Positions 1 to 11,846 of a stretch of 64,000 bases of DNA are shown here, one piece after another; position 1 is the first letter of the stretch; each line of letters opens with the position of its first letter. The DNA lies in contig OU612066.1 in assembly GCA_914767715.1 (NCBI GenBank), forward strand, positions 1,121,001 through 1,185,000. Reading direction: 5' to 3'. Made by a program: the position numbers and the translations under genes. This DNA comes from Membranipora membranacea. Taxonomy: Eukaryota > Bryozoa > Gymnolaemata > Cheilostomatida > Membraniporidae. The notes below the pieces were generated by a model. That model was given only the letters and a program-made list of their open reading frames with translations, had not been told where the DNA came from and ran no database searches.

Positions 1-540
1 GCTTTGCAGTTCTTCCAATAGAATACATCTGGGCTATTTTCCAATACACCTGCTGCTGTGCAGTCTAGTAATGATATGGATTTGGAGATCACGGGTACTT
101 TTTTTGATAATACCTGATGTCTATTTACTCTTCGGATACAGATACCCTGAGAAGAAGAGACAATAAGTCATCTTGATTTTAATTCAACGTGTTTATCACC
201 AAACTAATTATCAAGTTCATCTGTCCACCAAGTGAATCAATAACTGAAAAATAATAAGACAACAATACTGCAATAAGATCATAAAGAATGCTATGTGGGA
301 ATCACGGAGTCACCAAAAGAATAGGCATATGTTCGGGTTTTGACAGCTGGCAGGGTGCTAACAACACATGCAAGCCTAAGAACTTCTGATCATGAATTCA
401 CAGAATACAGAGATATCTATGCTAGACCATACATGACAAATGAACAACTAAAAATCTAACAGAAACCTAGTCAGACAGCTGGTCGTTCTAAGAACTCGCT
501 ACCAACAGAGACTATAAAAAATTCAGCGAGGCGAGAAAAA
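1..540. other. no recognisable feature
   Basis: AT-rich sequence with stops in all frames. It may be the degraded 5' part of the LINE that becomes readable from about 550, but I can identify no coding motif, RNA or repeat here. Confidence 0.4.
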
Positions 541-552
541 AGAAAAGATTGG

Positions 553-1560
553 CCCTGACTACGTAGTGTACAACCCCACTCAAATTGTACCTGACATCTC
601 TACTGATAACGACTCGTCTAATAGTGTGTCAGATCTGGAAAGTATTGTTCAAACTGCACAGGAAGTACAAAGCCAGTCTACACCTGCCAATTCACCATTA
701 TCGCAATCAGTGAGACAAAAATAGGACCGAATTTTGATGACAATGAACTGCTAGGTAATAACTATACAGTTTGGCGGAAAAATCGAGCACAAGGCGCCAG
801 TGGTGTCTTGATCGCTATGAATAACGATTCAAATATAAACGACCTCTCTAGCTCAGACGGACCAGGTGAGTGCATCACATTCTCTATACAAATCAATACT
901 AGAATTGTGATAAATGAAGCTAAATTCTACAGAAATTTAGATTGGAAAACTAACCCCAAAAGGCTCCATGTCAAACCAAATTCAAGTAGGCAACCATGCA
1001 TCAGAGCGCACCTGACAGTATAATGGAGTAGGACCTGAGTCAGCTTGTTTGGCCGTCCACTTATGAGCAAGGGAACACTCTCGATTTAGTCAGGATACAA
1101 CTATTCATTATTAGATGAATTAAATATTGAATGTGATTTCCTGCCCCCCCCCCCCCCATTTCTGATCACAATGTATTGTTAGGTGATGTTTATGTTTATG
1201 TCCATAAACGTCATATGATACGCCGTAATTTCAATGAGGCAAACTACACGGGATCGAGAACATATAGGCAAATCTTGTTCCAAATATTCCCAATATTTGG
1301 AATGACTATAATGAAGCCTTTGTAACTGCACTAGAATAAATGTCCCCAAGAGGCTAACACAACCAGCAGGACAACCGATTTCTTGACAGCTCGTCCACAG
1401 GACCCGTAGAAGAGCTCGTTTTCACGATAAAAACGAAGAATTCCAAATTATAAAACACAAAGAGGAGATAGAAGCGTTAGAGAAGGACATTGAAGTGAAA
1501 GGGACAAACTTGTTACATTTAAAAACAGACTAGCGACCTATATGGAAAATGGCAACTCAA
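553..1560 (+). mobile_element. decayed LINE, endonuclease region
   Basis: Fragments of a non-LTR retrotransposon apurinic-type endonuclease can be read across several frames. Around 708-800 there is an ISETKIGP-like start followed by a NYTVWRKNRAQGASGVLIA stretch, which matches the usual 'sETWL...GY...R.dR...GGGVLIAV' block. Near 1160 there is PISDHNVLLGDV, the SDH motif that closes the domain, followed by a basic RRNFNEANY stretch typical of the endonuclease-RT linker. Frameshifts and stops break it throughout. The short open frame at 808-1023 is only part of this fossil. It probably belongs to the same copy as the RT remnant at 3082-3600, with the intervening fingers and palm deleted or unrecognisable. 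Confidence 0.7.
1144..1157. repeat. poly-C run
   Basis: Fourteen consecutive C residues inside the decayed LINE, just before the SDH motif. It is a plain homopolymer. Confidence 0.9.
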
Positions 1561-3081
1561 AACCACTTTACCATTTATCTGAATATCAAATATGAGGATG
1601 GGTGACAACTTATCAGCGGTGCCTGTTGGGTGTTTTTCCCATGTTAGGATGGATGTTTAGCAACTTACCAATAAATAATCACTTCTTTTATGGCTCTCGA
1701 AAAAAAAGAATTTCCATTTAGGCCCTGCAAGATTTAAACAGGCACCAAAAACAGGTGATTGTGAAGGTTGTTGTAAGCTGAGGAAAGACTCGTAAGATGC
1801 TGTATGATGTCACAAAACTGTTGCAGGTGCCTCATGTATTTGTCATTTATAGCACTTGAGTCTCAAGACATGAGTTAAATCAAGAACTCCCTGGTTAAAT
1901 GTGTCCTGCCACTGCAATCACAAATTATAGTTAAGTTATCTAGTGGTAGGCTGAACAGTGAGACTATTCATAAATTAAAGATCAGTGAATGTTGGTTAGC
2001 AGCTAAAACAAAAGCCTTAGGCCTAGGCATACACAGTTTCCTTAGTGTCACAAGTGTGTTAATGCAATATACAAGTTTGTAGTTCGATCCTGACCTATGT
2101 AAGCCACTGGCTTGACTCGACACTCATAAGGTAACAACGTTTCACAACTGAACTTTAGTTTGTAGTGATGGTGTTGTATTTGTGAGCAGGTCGGACTGAG
2201 AACCATGAATTTTTTATTGGCCTGTTTCTACCGTAAGGTCGCGTATTGTAACCACGCGGCTTGTTGGTGAACAGTCCTGGATTAATTTAGGAAACAAGAC
2301 ACAGATTTTAGCCATGTCACACCAGCAAGCCCACTGTCATTGAACCACAATATTTAGCTGCCCAGTCAATATAATGATCAAGAAATGTGCACATTATATG
2401 TTATATGCTAATGCCCTCCCACCACACTGCACAGACCTGACCACAGACCACAGCTGCTGTCCTATTAACTTCTTCAAAACAAAACATTACGATACATTCT
2501 GTCTGCCATAATAATAAGTTGCATCGACTGGTGGGGAAGAAGAATGCTGATTGGTTAACAATTTGTCAGATCGTTTCTAATTGGATGATAATTTTATGTA
2601 GTTGTAACTAGGCAAACAACTGCTTGAAATACATTGAGTTCAACAATTCTATGTATCTTCTGAGGTCGGATATTGTTAATAAAAATAAGAGATATATAGC
2701 CGCTGCTAGCTTGTTACAACTGAGTTAGTATGTATGTTCACTCACTAGCCACCTGCCGTTAGAATTTGGAAACAATGCCCTTATTATAACCGCGGTATGC
2801 TTGACTAAGTTTTAACCACTCACGGACATTAACCACACGGCTACAATACGCGAACTTACGGTACATGGGCTGCATAAACAAAAGTACTGTCGCACTCTAC
2901 TGTCCATACAGTACAGACGAAATGGACATTTATATAAGTAATGATGTGGGTATTACCAGGGAGAATGGATCCCTCCCTGGTTATGATAATCAGAGAGAAT
3001 GTAAGTGTTTGTGATGACCAACCTAAGTTAATTAGCAATTCATTGTGGCAATTGTGAGTACCATCCTAAGTCATCTCAAAG
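1561..3081. other. unassigned sequence between LINE fragments
   Basis: No domain is recognisable on either strand. The central RT domain of the flanking LINE would be expected here but cannot be read. A B-box-like GTTCGATCC at about 2083 has no convincing A-box partner. The region is either later insertion or fully eroded LINE sequence. Confidence 0.35.
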
Positions 3082-3600
3082 GTGAGATTGTTTGCTGATG
3101 ATACTGTAATCTACACAACAACAGACAAAAGCGACCAAATGCAGAAAGACCAGGAAACCCTCGAAGAGTGGGAGCTGCATTGGGATATGGAATTCAATCC
3201 CATCAAATGTGAGCATATCACCATCGGGAGATAAAGATCCAACAGAGTACACAACAGCTATACTCTACATGATACTACTGTCCCAAGTGTACGGGAAATA
3301 AAATATTTTGGGGTCAAACTAGAACACACCTTACGCTGGAACTGCAACACTGACTAAGTAACATGAAAGGCTGCTGGTAACGTTGGTTTCATCCGCCGCA
3401 CCATACCACCTTCACTGACCCAACTAAGATATAAAGCAAACTAGTGACTAGTAAGACCCATACTAGAGTACTCCACTGTAATGGGCTCTTCTCTAACTCT
3501 TCGCAAGAGACCCAGTTTGAGGCAGTCCAGCACAAAGCAGCCCGTACTGTGTACTGTGTACAACCTAGCAATAACTGATCACAAGTCAGTAAGTGACTGC
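3082..3600 (+). mobile_element. decayed LINE, reverse transcriptase 3' part
   Basis: From 3082 the + strand reads VRLFADDTVIY, the catalytic xADD block of a non-LTR reverse transcriptase. It is followed by a LEEWELHWDMEFNPIKCEH stretch and KYFGVKLEHTLRW, the standard order of the RT palm and thumb in CR1/L2/jockey-like elements. In-frame stops occur after the IGR near 3233 and repeatedly from about 3355, and a frameshift follows, so the copy is dead. I infer it is the 3' continuation of the endonuclease fossil at 553-1560. The exact clade cannot be fixed by eye. Confidence 0.75.
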
Positions 3601-5085
3601 ATCAATGAGGGGGGTCCAATGAATTGAGTGCATCATCAGGAAAGCAAATGCAGATGGTTTGATCGCCGTCAGAGCTTGGGCTCCGTTGATTGGCGATATG
3701 TAGTGTTGACTTGACTGTAGCACAGTAATTTGAAAATACATCAGTAATTATCCTAAGTCCATTATTTAGTTGTTATCATTATTAATGAGAGTTTCATGTT
3801 TTAACAGCATTGAATTGTTATAATAGGTAAAAAAGAAAAAAAAAGAAGAAAAAGGGGGCTGTTTTGGCATCTCTTTTGTTACTACTGAGCATCACCGTAG
3901 AGTGAGTACATAAACTAAGGAGTAATGGAGAAACACTTGCATGAACCAAGTGTAAAAGAGGTCTGTCTGGACCAGTGAAGTCAAAGTGATTCAGTGATTT
4001 CTAGATGACATATTGGGGCAATTTAAGATATATTTGTAGGTTTCACCTCAAGACCGATCCGACCAACCATCGATCACACACACCCAACATGTATTCAGAC
4101 AAGCAAACTTTGCCTGCCATTGTACTCCAAACTCTGTTCACCAAACAAAAGGCCTTTTGTCATACAACTCTCATACTCAGAGGTGTCTTGGGACATGTCT
4201 CCCAGACATCGGCCCCCAGGGCCTATCCAACATACTACAGCATAACTGTACTTTATTTTGTAATGTTGCACTGCAACTTGCCTCTGGTAAACTGTTAACG
4301 TTTTGTAATCCCTTGTGACAGCCCACCAGTGCAATAGAATTCTTGATATAAACCATAATTTAATAACTTTGAAACATTGTACATATCAGTATTCTGAAAT
4401 AGGACAATATTCATCCATTCCAGGGTTCCAATTAACTGCATTAAGCACCACTTAATATTTTTTGCGAATGAAGTTGAACCTCAGTTTCCTTACCTCAGAT
4501 GAGGTAGCACATCCTATTGATTTGTCGAAGAAATCGGTTTAGGGATGCCTCTAAATGTTAGGACCAGGGTTCAGACCAGGGAATGTGGTTTTAACAGCAT
4601 GGCGCTGTTTAGGGTTGGGCGGTTTTCTGCCCTCTCATCTCACGGATTGTCCGAGGCAGGAAACTGGCGTAGTAGATACTTTTGTTTGTGGCCACAGAGT
4701 TAGGTTCACCTCTGGCGGCTGCTCTGGTGGTCATTGTAGAGTTTTCCCTGTCTTCGGTGATTTCAGATTATATTCGTCGTTAGGAGTTACAATCTGCATG
4801 ACCCAATGACTCACTCTACACAAGTGGAAGTCAAATGGTCCACCGGGCCTACTCAACATCCACTGTGGACTGAATCACTGAGTAAAATACACCCCCATGC
4901 ATGTGCAAATAAATTGATTTGATTTTAAAATATAACTTTAGGTCAGCACCCTTCCTTCCTTTGCCATCCCACTTCAGCCATATGGACACTGTTTATGGCC
5001 TCAATGACATCTATATGCTTACACAAATGAGGTGACCAACCATGAGTCTCTCATCATGAGAGGCATAATACTCTTAACTTTTTGC

Positions 5086-5128
5086 AGACCAATCTTATCT
5101 TAAAGAGAGTCTAAGATTAGATTGGTCT
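5086..5128. repeat. 17-bp inverted repeat (hairpin)
   Basis: Left arm 5086-5102 and right arm 5112-5128 are reverse complements with one mismatch, separated by 9 nt. A shorter palindromic hairpin (CTCTCA-TCA-TGAGAG) lies about 25 bp upstream at 5047-5061. There is no adjacent gene, so these are probably remains of a small MITE. Confidence 0.6.
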
Positions 5129-6354
5129 ACAAGTCAAATAGTTTTAAATGATACTGCTGGCAAGATATTGACAGCAAATCAGAAGCATTGTCTCACCTGT
5201 AGTTGATCAGTCTGCAATGAAATATAGTACTCTGCTGAAAGCAAGGGAGTAAATCCTTGCTGAAATTAGGACATTGGGGAAAAAACACAGCAAGTGTTAT
5301 GGTCCCAACTTGACCACGAACAAAGTAATGTTGAAGAATGAATATTAACCCGGGAAATTATTGTTAACTAGCTCCACAATTCTGTCATTTGATTGGCTAG
5401 CAACTTTTTGATAGTCCAATCATGACTTTTACTGACAGGGCTTTGAGGTAACATGATAGACATACCACAGAAAAACCCCAACTTTCGAGTTGTTCCCTCA
5501 CTACAGTGGGAGGAAAATGAGGGTGTTCATTGCTCTATTGGCAACCTGGGAAATAGAGCAGACAGCACAGATAGAGATATGAATTAATGACAATGATATC
5601 ACATCAGTATTCCCAGTTTAATATATTTTTATAAGATTTCTGAGCGCTGAAAAAGTAAATCATGATGAATCAAATGACATAATATGCTTGATACAAATGC
5701 CTACCACTTTGAGGCACTCCAAGAAATAAACACATCGGTTATGTCAAAAACTATGTCCAGAACAACAAATCTAACTCGGAATCTAAAGAGAATTGGAACC
5801 CAACCCTCCTATACTCTTTTCAACTGTCTGATGATAATGGAAAATATTTTGCTAGCAGGAAATGGGCTGATTGTGTGATTGATGATACAGTTTTTTACAT
5901 ATCACCTTATTTTAGTTGATGATGAGGCTGTTTTTGTCATTCAAATTTCACTAGGTGATAATCTGAAATGAAAAAAAATTGAAAATAACATTACGAGCTG
6001 TTGAAATGCGACTTAGTCGTTTTCGGTGTTGATTTAATAAGGCTATTTACTAATGATTTCCTTGGAGGGAAACATAATGATGAGTCTTACCCTTCTCTCT
6101 GAGGGTAATACTATAAAATGATAAATTACATTCAGTCTCTAATGGAACACAGGAAAGCTGATTGCAGCTGTAGGGAAAAGCTAGGAACACCTTTTACCTG
6201 CAGTGTACCGAATCTTTCAAATCTTTTTTACAGTTCATTGACATAGTCTAATTTTTTGCTAAATTTTTGTTAACATTCCTTTTCTTTTTATGCCATTTAT
6301 GTTTTTGTCTTATAATGAAAAATATTACAGATGGTGAATTTTTGCAGACAATAC

Positions 6355-6372
6355 ATTATTATTATTATTATT
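6355..6372. repeat. ATT microsatellite
   Basis: Six tandem ATT triplets. Confidence 0.9.
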
Positions 6373-7198
6373 GCGGTTGTTTAGCCTCATCATGACAAAA
6401 AGGTCCTACGCTGAATGTTTTGGATTCCCAATCCCCTAAATTGCAGGGCCTGAAACTTGCCTGGGATGTAATATCCGGAATAAAATCTGAAACTGCCTAC
6501 ACGTTATTTATGGATGGTTACATCTGATTTGGCTAATTTTGGCTTTTGTTATTACATTTAAATTCAGGCTCCTCTGTCAATTATTGTGTCAGCCAATTGG
6601 CTTATCTGATGTCCTCAACATTTGTGTAATGATGAGTGAAAAGTTTGTAAAAGTCAGTTTAGATGTACATGTATGTTGAGTTGCTCTTTTTGTGTGCAAT
6701 ATCTAAGGAATGATGGTCAACATATGAAAAACTGCACTCACCCTACAGTACGTTCACAGGAGGAAATTTAAGTTATTCTGCACAGGCAGTAATGATAAAA
6801 CTTCATGGTTAGCCAACATTTACTTTATATCATGTATTTTTGTATGGTGACTCAGAGAAAAGTGTGTAACTCATTGTTTTATTTGATGGAACATAGTCTG
6901 AGCCTCCCAGTCTGTTGCGTTCCCCCCTCCGCCAGAAGAGTAAAATTTTATCGAGGTTAGCTTACACATGCTTGGAAATCTTTCTGAATCGAATTTCGTT
7001 TTGACACGATGCACAGTTTTATTGAAAGCAGGTTTATGTCAGTTGCATGGTCTGGCTAGATACTGGATATTTTAATGATACACAGCAGTGTTTGTTGTAT
7101 TTCAGGAAGTACGTCTTTTTTTTTATTACCCTCCAGTGGGAGGGTGTGAAAAATTAGTCTATAGACTCATTGTAATGTTCCTCTCCACGGAAATCTTT

Positions 7199-7385
7199 AG
7201 TAAAAGGTTTTATTAAAGCAACACTGAAAACAACTATGTTATTACAAGTGAAACACTTTGTTTACATTTCGAGAAATGAAGGACGACGTTAACCATAACT
7301 CAGCCAATGATAAGGAATCGAACCGAAATTGCCCTCCTCAACCGTCTACTGAGGCACTGAATGAATGTGTGAGGTGTGAAGTTAA
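7199..7385 (-). repeat. tRNA-derived SINE, copy A
   Basis: On the minus strand an A-box-like CAGTGCCTCAGTAGACGG (about 7344-7362) and a B-box-like GGTTCGATTCC (about 7315-7326) sit at tRNA spacing, followed by a non-tRNA body that ends in a T/A-rich tail near 7199. A closely similar copy in the same orientation lies at 11659-11846, which shows this is a dispersed family. The two boxes are those of an internal RNA polymerase III promoter. No clear target-site duplication is visible. Confidence 0.7.
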
Positions 7386-7544
7386 AGAATTTTGTGTTTG
7401 TTTGTATTTTGATTGGTTTCTGGCTATTTTATTTTGTTTGGTTATTGGCTATTGTGTTTTTGTAAGGGCTGGGCAGACTGTGACCAGTTCACCACAAATG
7501 TGTGTGCAGGAGTCGAACCTGAGTCTACCACAGCTTCGGGAAAG

Positions 7545-7630
7545 GGGTTCAGTGGCTCACTAAAGAGTTGGTATAATTCCAGTAGATTAGAGTAACTACA
7601 ACACTTCAAAGGTTCAATACACCGAGGTAT
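7545..7630 (+). repeat. possible tRNA-like SINE fragment
   Basis: The + strand shows CAGTGGCTCACTAAAGAGTTGG (A-box-like) and about 50 bp later AAAGGTTCAATACACC (B-box-like). It lies just beyond the 3' end of the Tx1-like LINE and opposite in orientation to the neighbouring SINE. I saw no second copy and no target duplication, so this is tentative. Confidence 0.3.
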
Positions 7631-8757
7631 ACGACAAGAAAAACAAACTAGAGCATCTTATGGGCAGAAAATGTGTCATTTATTAAACATGGCATTCAGC
7701 TGGCTATCTATCTGGTGTTAAGCTCCTCCAGCCGAACGATGGAATACATCGTTCCTCACCCTCCATACCATACAGTTAAACGAGAAGATGAGGGACTTCA
7801 TATCAACTGCCGACTACCGACTACCGACTGGCTGATGCCAGCATACACTAAACCAAACAAAGATACCTTTGCACTAGGAGTCGATGAGGTAATCGCACCT
7901 TTTCCAACTAAATGCTCGTACAATGTCTTCTAAGCAGGTTTAACAACCATACAGTTAATAAGAATATGCTCTGGTGTCTCTATTATGTCTTCTCTACACA
8001 GGAGGCAAGTGTAAGTCTTCCTAGGAAAATCATAATTCCACTGCTCTAGCATTGAACCAGTGGTCAGGCAGCCAGAAACTGTCCTCCAAGCAAAATCACG
8101 CAACTTTGAGCTTATGCGCCTGTCATGGATCGACGCCCAAGCTGCAGATAGTTCTTCCCTAGTCACTTGAAACCCTATGCCTATAGGGTGCTTTGGTGGA
8201 ACGGTATTCGACGCAAACTCCTTTTTTTTTTAAAACAACTCATACAACTGTTTTATAGTCGGGGCACAAGGTGTGTTAATAATATCACCCCTTACTTCAC
8301 CAAGTAAACCCTCCAATGTTTTGTAGGTCCCAGACGAGCATAGCTTCATCGGTCCCACATTCATCTTAATTAAGTCCGGGAAAACTGTGTGAAGTTTCAT
8401 ACCGAAATTGTACAAGACTGAGGCATAGACAGGATGGGGGTCATCTGGTCTCTGCAGCCCTCGAGAGCAGAAGAGACTTTGCCCTTGTCTCTAAATAATC
8501 CAAACCCCATCCCCCTTTATCAGTTTGTAAATGAAAGTACACTTGCCTAACTCTTTGGAACTGTAATGGGTACCACATGAATTCAAAAAGTCTCTTCCTA
8601 ACCTGGTTCAAATCAGTCCTGTTAGAGGACTAGACTTGTGATACGTAATGAAAAAGTGATAAGACAAAGCTGTTAGCATAAATTATCTTTCCAGGGAAAG
8701 CAGGGGCGTATATTCTAAAAAATTTCACTCACTGACTTTTCAGAGATGAGCATAATA

Positions 8758-8830
8758 ATCGGGCGCAGCCCGATCCACACGCCGTAGGCGTGGCGGGGAG
8801 GGTGTGGGAGGGGCGCTTAATCGCCCTCCC
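8758..8830. repeat. three consecutive hairpins inside the MITE
   Basis: Perfect or near-perfect small palindromes follow each other: 8758-8774 (7-bp stem, GCA loop), 8778-8792 (6-bp stem, GTA loop), and about 8802-8834, with an imperfect stem of up to about 14 bp around a CTTAAT loop (8816-8821). They are much more GC-rich than the surroundings. Confidence 0.75.
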
Positions 8831-8989
8831 ACCACGGAAATTTTTGCATATCGGTAGCAAAATAGTGCAAGCAGAGAGGTATTTCAATAGCTCACTGAGC
8901 TGTTGGGTACTTTCAGAAAACAACTCAATAGCAGTAGAAGATTACGGTAAAAATGCTCCAGTTATAAAGCACCAATTTGAAAAAAAACC

Positions 8990-9072
8990 TGACCTGGATG
9001 GGATTCAAACCCACAACAAACTTATTCACAGTGATCATTAGGCGGACGCTCTACACACTGAGCTATTCAGCC
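8990..9072 (-). other. tRNA-like segment within the hAT MITE
   Basis: On the minus strand GGCTGAATAGCTCAGTGTG starts at 9072 and a B box GGGTTTGAATCCC lies near 9001-9013. D-arm and T-arm consensus are clear, but the anticodon arm is too long and the acceptor stem does not pair well, so this is a tRNA-derived SINE head rather than a functional tRNA gene. Confidence 0.65.
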
Positions 9073-11658
9073 ACTAACGGAATTCCGTGGGCCGTGAGTG
9101 CTAATATACGCCACTGAGGGAAAGTTAGATTTCTAGATTTGCACCCTTGCAGCTTAGTACCGCAATCTCAACTTTTTTTGCCCAATTTATCTCTGCATCC
9201 TTTTTAGGACCCATGGTTGTAAAAAATAATCCACAAAATTTAAGGTTTTTAACTAGAACATCGTTATGTTGAGGATACCCTTGGTACGGCTCATGTGAGA
9301 GTACCTTAGTCTTGTACTTGTTGATGCAACTGCCTGTCGCACTGTAGAACTTATCAAAAATATTATATACATATTTTAATTAAGCAGTCAATACCCTCTG
9401 TTACAACTAAAAAATCATCAGCATAAGCTAAATACTTGACAGGAGATACCCTGCCAGGGATTTGAATACCGTCTATCTTCGGATCCTGATCAATAGTTTT
9501 CAAAACACAATCTATGTATAAGATGTATAACAGTGGGGACAGTGGACGGACACCCCTGTCTGACCCCTCTGTCTATAGAAATACGGTCTGTTATGTCACC
9601 ATTAATCTGTAATGATGTTGGCATGGCTTCATAAACTTTTGAAATACATGCCACCAGGGATTGAGGCACCCCTTTCCTAACTAAAATATCAAACAATAAC
9701 CTGTGGTCAACATAATCAAAGGCCTTGCTCTGGTCTAACGAGATGTATGTTAGATTTGAGCGTTCAACCTCTCTTTCTTTATTAATAATATCACGTAACA
9801 AAATTAGGTTGTCAATTATAGAGCGCCCTTCAACAGAACAAGTCTGTGTAACACTGAGGGTGTTATCGACGAACTGATGAAGATCTTTGGTTAAAACCTT
9901 TGCCAAAATTTTATAGTTTGTGTTTAATAGTGAAATGGGTCTTTTGTTATTTGGTCCAGTGCTGCCCCCAGGTTTTGGTATGAGTACTGTCACCGACTCC
10001 TGCATTGAACAGGGGAGACCTCCATTTGCAAAGAATCCATTAAAGACATTCACCATATCAGCAATAATTAAGTAATCAAATTTTAGGTAAAACTCAACTG
10101 GAAGGCCATCTGGCCCAGGTGACTTGTTTTTAGCCATTGCCTTTGCCATTGTCTTTAGCTCATCCTCAAAAACATACAACGTGTGGTCCTGTGGTACAGC
10201 GTTGTCCTGTAAATGTTGCAGGAAGAATGCTCTTAACCCAATATCACAATTCTCGAATTTGGAATACACCTGTTGGAAATATCTGTGGTAACATGAGATC
10301 ACAGCCTGTTGATCCGTTAACTGTTGGCCATTTTCATTCTCAACAGAACTAATACACTGTGATTGCCTGCGCTCCCTCAAGCGTTTGAAAAAATAGGGTG
10401 TCACTTTCTCATCATGCTCTACATGCAGCTCTCTCGACCTGATCTTGATAGCCTCTACTTTACTTTTCTGAACAGAGAACAAATCATCCTTCAATCTTTT
10501 GAGTTGAAGGTGGTGCTGGCCTGTTTGGTTCTGACATTTTAATATCTCATCTATGAGCTCGAGTTCCCACTGTCTGGCCTTGCAGAAGGACTTTGTAAAA
10601 ACTTTTGTACGTTCTTTCATTGAGTCCCACCACTCCCCAATACTATCATATCCAGGCTGAAGAGACTGCCATTATATGTATTTAGAAGTGTACTGCTTTA
10701 CAAATTCTTCATCGTCCAAAACACTAACATTGAACTTCCAATAACTTTTCCCTGCACCTGAGTGTTGAGTTGCTATCGATGGCAGAGAGATTGAGATCGC
10801 TATAATGTCATGGTCTGAGAAAAAAACTGGGATCTGTTGAAAGGTTGGTTTTGGAACAAAAAATTTATCTAATCTGCTACCATTAGACCCATCATCACTG
10901 TGCCATGTCGTAATAAAGAGCTGCGCATTTTGCGCCCTCCATAGATCAACTAAGTCAAAAGCAGATGTGAGATCAGCTAGCTGTTGGAACCCAATTCTAG
11001 TAGTTGAGCTCATATCAAGTGGTTTGTGCTCTAGTCTTAGATCCTGAACGCAGTTAAAGTCACCTGCTAATACATTTGGGTACCTCAGTGACAAAAACTG
11101 TGCGACTTTTTCTTCATAGAAAACCTTGCGTTCCCTTGGTACATTTGGGGCATAAGTTGACGTAACCTGTAAAAATGAACCCTGGTACGAGATTGTGGCG
11201 CTAGCTAGCCGCCCATCCAAATCTCCACCTGATTCCTCAATTTTAATACTATGGTTTGCCACCAGAACTGCACATCCTCTCCCAAATGAGGAACCTCTGC
11301 TCACAGAGACTTGGCCGTTCCAGTCACTAAAGTCCCACGAGTGGGTTTCTTGAGGTAAAAAAATATCAGCTGTCAGATCTTTAAGACATGAGAAAACTTC
11401 CCTTCTCTTTTGTGCTGTTACAAGGCCTCTCACATTTACTGAGATTATTTTGATGTGAGCCATGATTGGTAGTATAAATTAATATTTGGGTAACAGAAAA
11501 CCTAACTTTGCAAGAAAACAAACTGAGCGGGTCCGCAACACGTTTAGCAAAACATAAAAAAAAAATCATCGATGTGTTGTCGCTGGAAAGGACAAAGCCT
11601 CCGTAGTTGAGTGCTTGTATCGGAAACATGCTTGCGTACTCTGCAGCATATGAGAAAA

Positions 11659-11846
11659 AAGTAAAAGGCTTTATTAAAGCAACAATGAAAACAACTATGT
11701 TATTACAAGTGAAACACTTTTTTTACATTTCGAGAAATGAAGGACGATATTATCCATAACACGGACAATGGTAAGGAATCAAACCAAAATCGCCCTCCTC
11801 AACCGTCCACTGAGCCACTGAATGAATGTGTGAGGTGTGATATTAA
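11659..11846 (-). repeat. tRNA-derived SINE, copy B
   Basis: Closely similar to copy A at 7199-7385 along its whole length and in the same orientation. On the minus strand it has an A box TGGCTCAGTGGACGG and a B box GGTTTGATTCC. This copy is nearer to the tRNA consensus in its A box than copy A. It lies immediately upstream of the 5' end of the minus-strand LINE. Confidence 0.75.

Larger units (their letters stand above)
3601..7198. other. gene-poor interval
   Basis: Several short open frames occur (for example 4005-4298, 4555-4809, 5684-5878) but none shows a recognisable domain, splice context or compositional bias, and I treat them as chance. Only a hairpin (5086-5128) and an ATT microsatellite stand out. 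Much of this is probably old transposon sequence beyond recognition. Confidence 0.4.
8701..9116. mobile_element. hAT-type MITE with 8-bp target duplication
   Basis: A 416-bp element bounded by CAGGGGCGTATATT on the left and, reverse-complemented, CAGTGGCGTATATT on the right. It is flanked by perfect 8-bp direct repeats AGGGAAAG at 8693-8700 and 9117-9124. The CAG-start ends and 8-bp duplication are hallmarks of hAT transposons. It encodes no transposase, so it is non-autonomous. It sits inside the LINE ORF2 and is therefore younger than that LINE. It contains a tRNA-like segment and three consecutive hairpins. Confidence 0.88.
7802..11463 (-). pseudogene. LINE ORF2 pseudogene (EN-RT-zinc knuckle)
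   Basis: The protein starts at 11463 with MAHIKIISVNVRGL, the endonuclease N-terminus, and carries QETHSWD, LAGDFNCV and FSDHDIIAI. One in-frame TAA at 10672-10674 separates this from the RT frame (10671 downward is the same frame). RT blocks are NKSPGPDGLPVEFY, VLIPKPGG, RPISLLNTNYKI, DQSKAFDYVDH and RQGCP. A frameshift near 9550 moves PLSPLLYILYID into another frame, and the catalytic YADD is at 9414-9425. A 416-bp MITE interrupts it at 8701. After it come GKIIYANSFVLS and a GGWGLDYLETRAKSLLLSRA block, then a CLLCREDIIETPEHILINC zinc-binding motif near 7960-8020. Further stops occur downstream. The catalytic motifs are intact but the frame is not. Confidence 0.85.
7640..11640 (-). mobile_element. 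Tx1/L1-like LINE, inactivated
   Basis: Non-LTR retrotransposon on the minus strand, with endonuclease, reverse transcriptase and a C-terminal zinc-binding domain in the expected order. The readable coding span runs from 11463 down to about 7800, roughly 1080 codons after removing the MITE at 8701-9116, close to an L1/Tx1 ORF2. No ORF1 is visible upstream; SINE sequence begins at 11659, so the copy appears 5'-truncated. Both ends are approximate because I found no poly-A tail or target duplication. Confidence 0.8.

Noticed and set aside
2075-2100. tRNA-derived SINE
   Set aside because: A B-box-like word occurs but no A box at the right distance was found.
8990-9072. Functional tRNA gene
   Set aside because: D- and T-arm boxes are good but the acceptor stem does not pair and the anticodon arm is too long; it lies within a MITE.
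7199-11846. LTR retrotransposon with direct terminal repeats
   Set aside because: The flanking repeats carry tRNA A and B boxes and the interior is a non-LTR element; no integrase, protease or primer-binding site.
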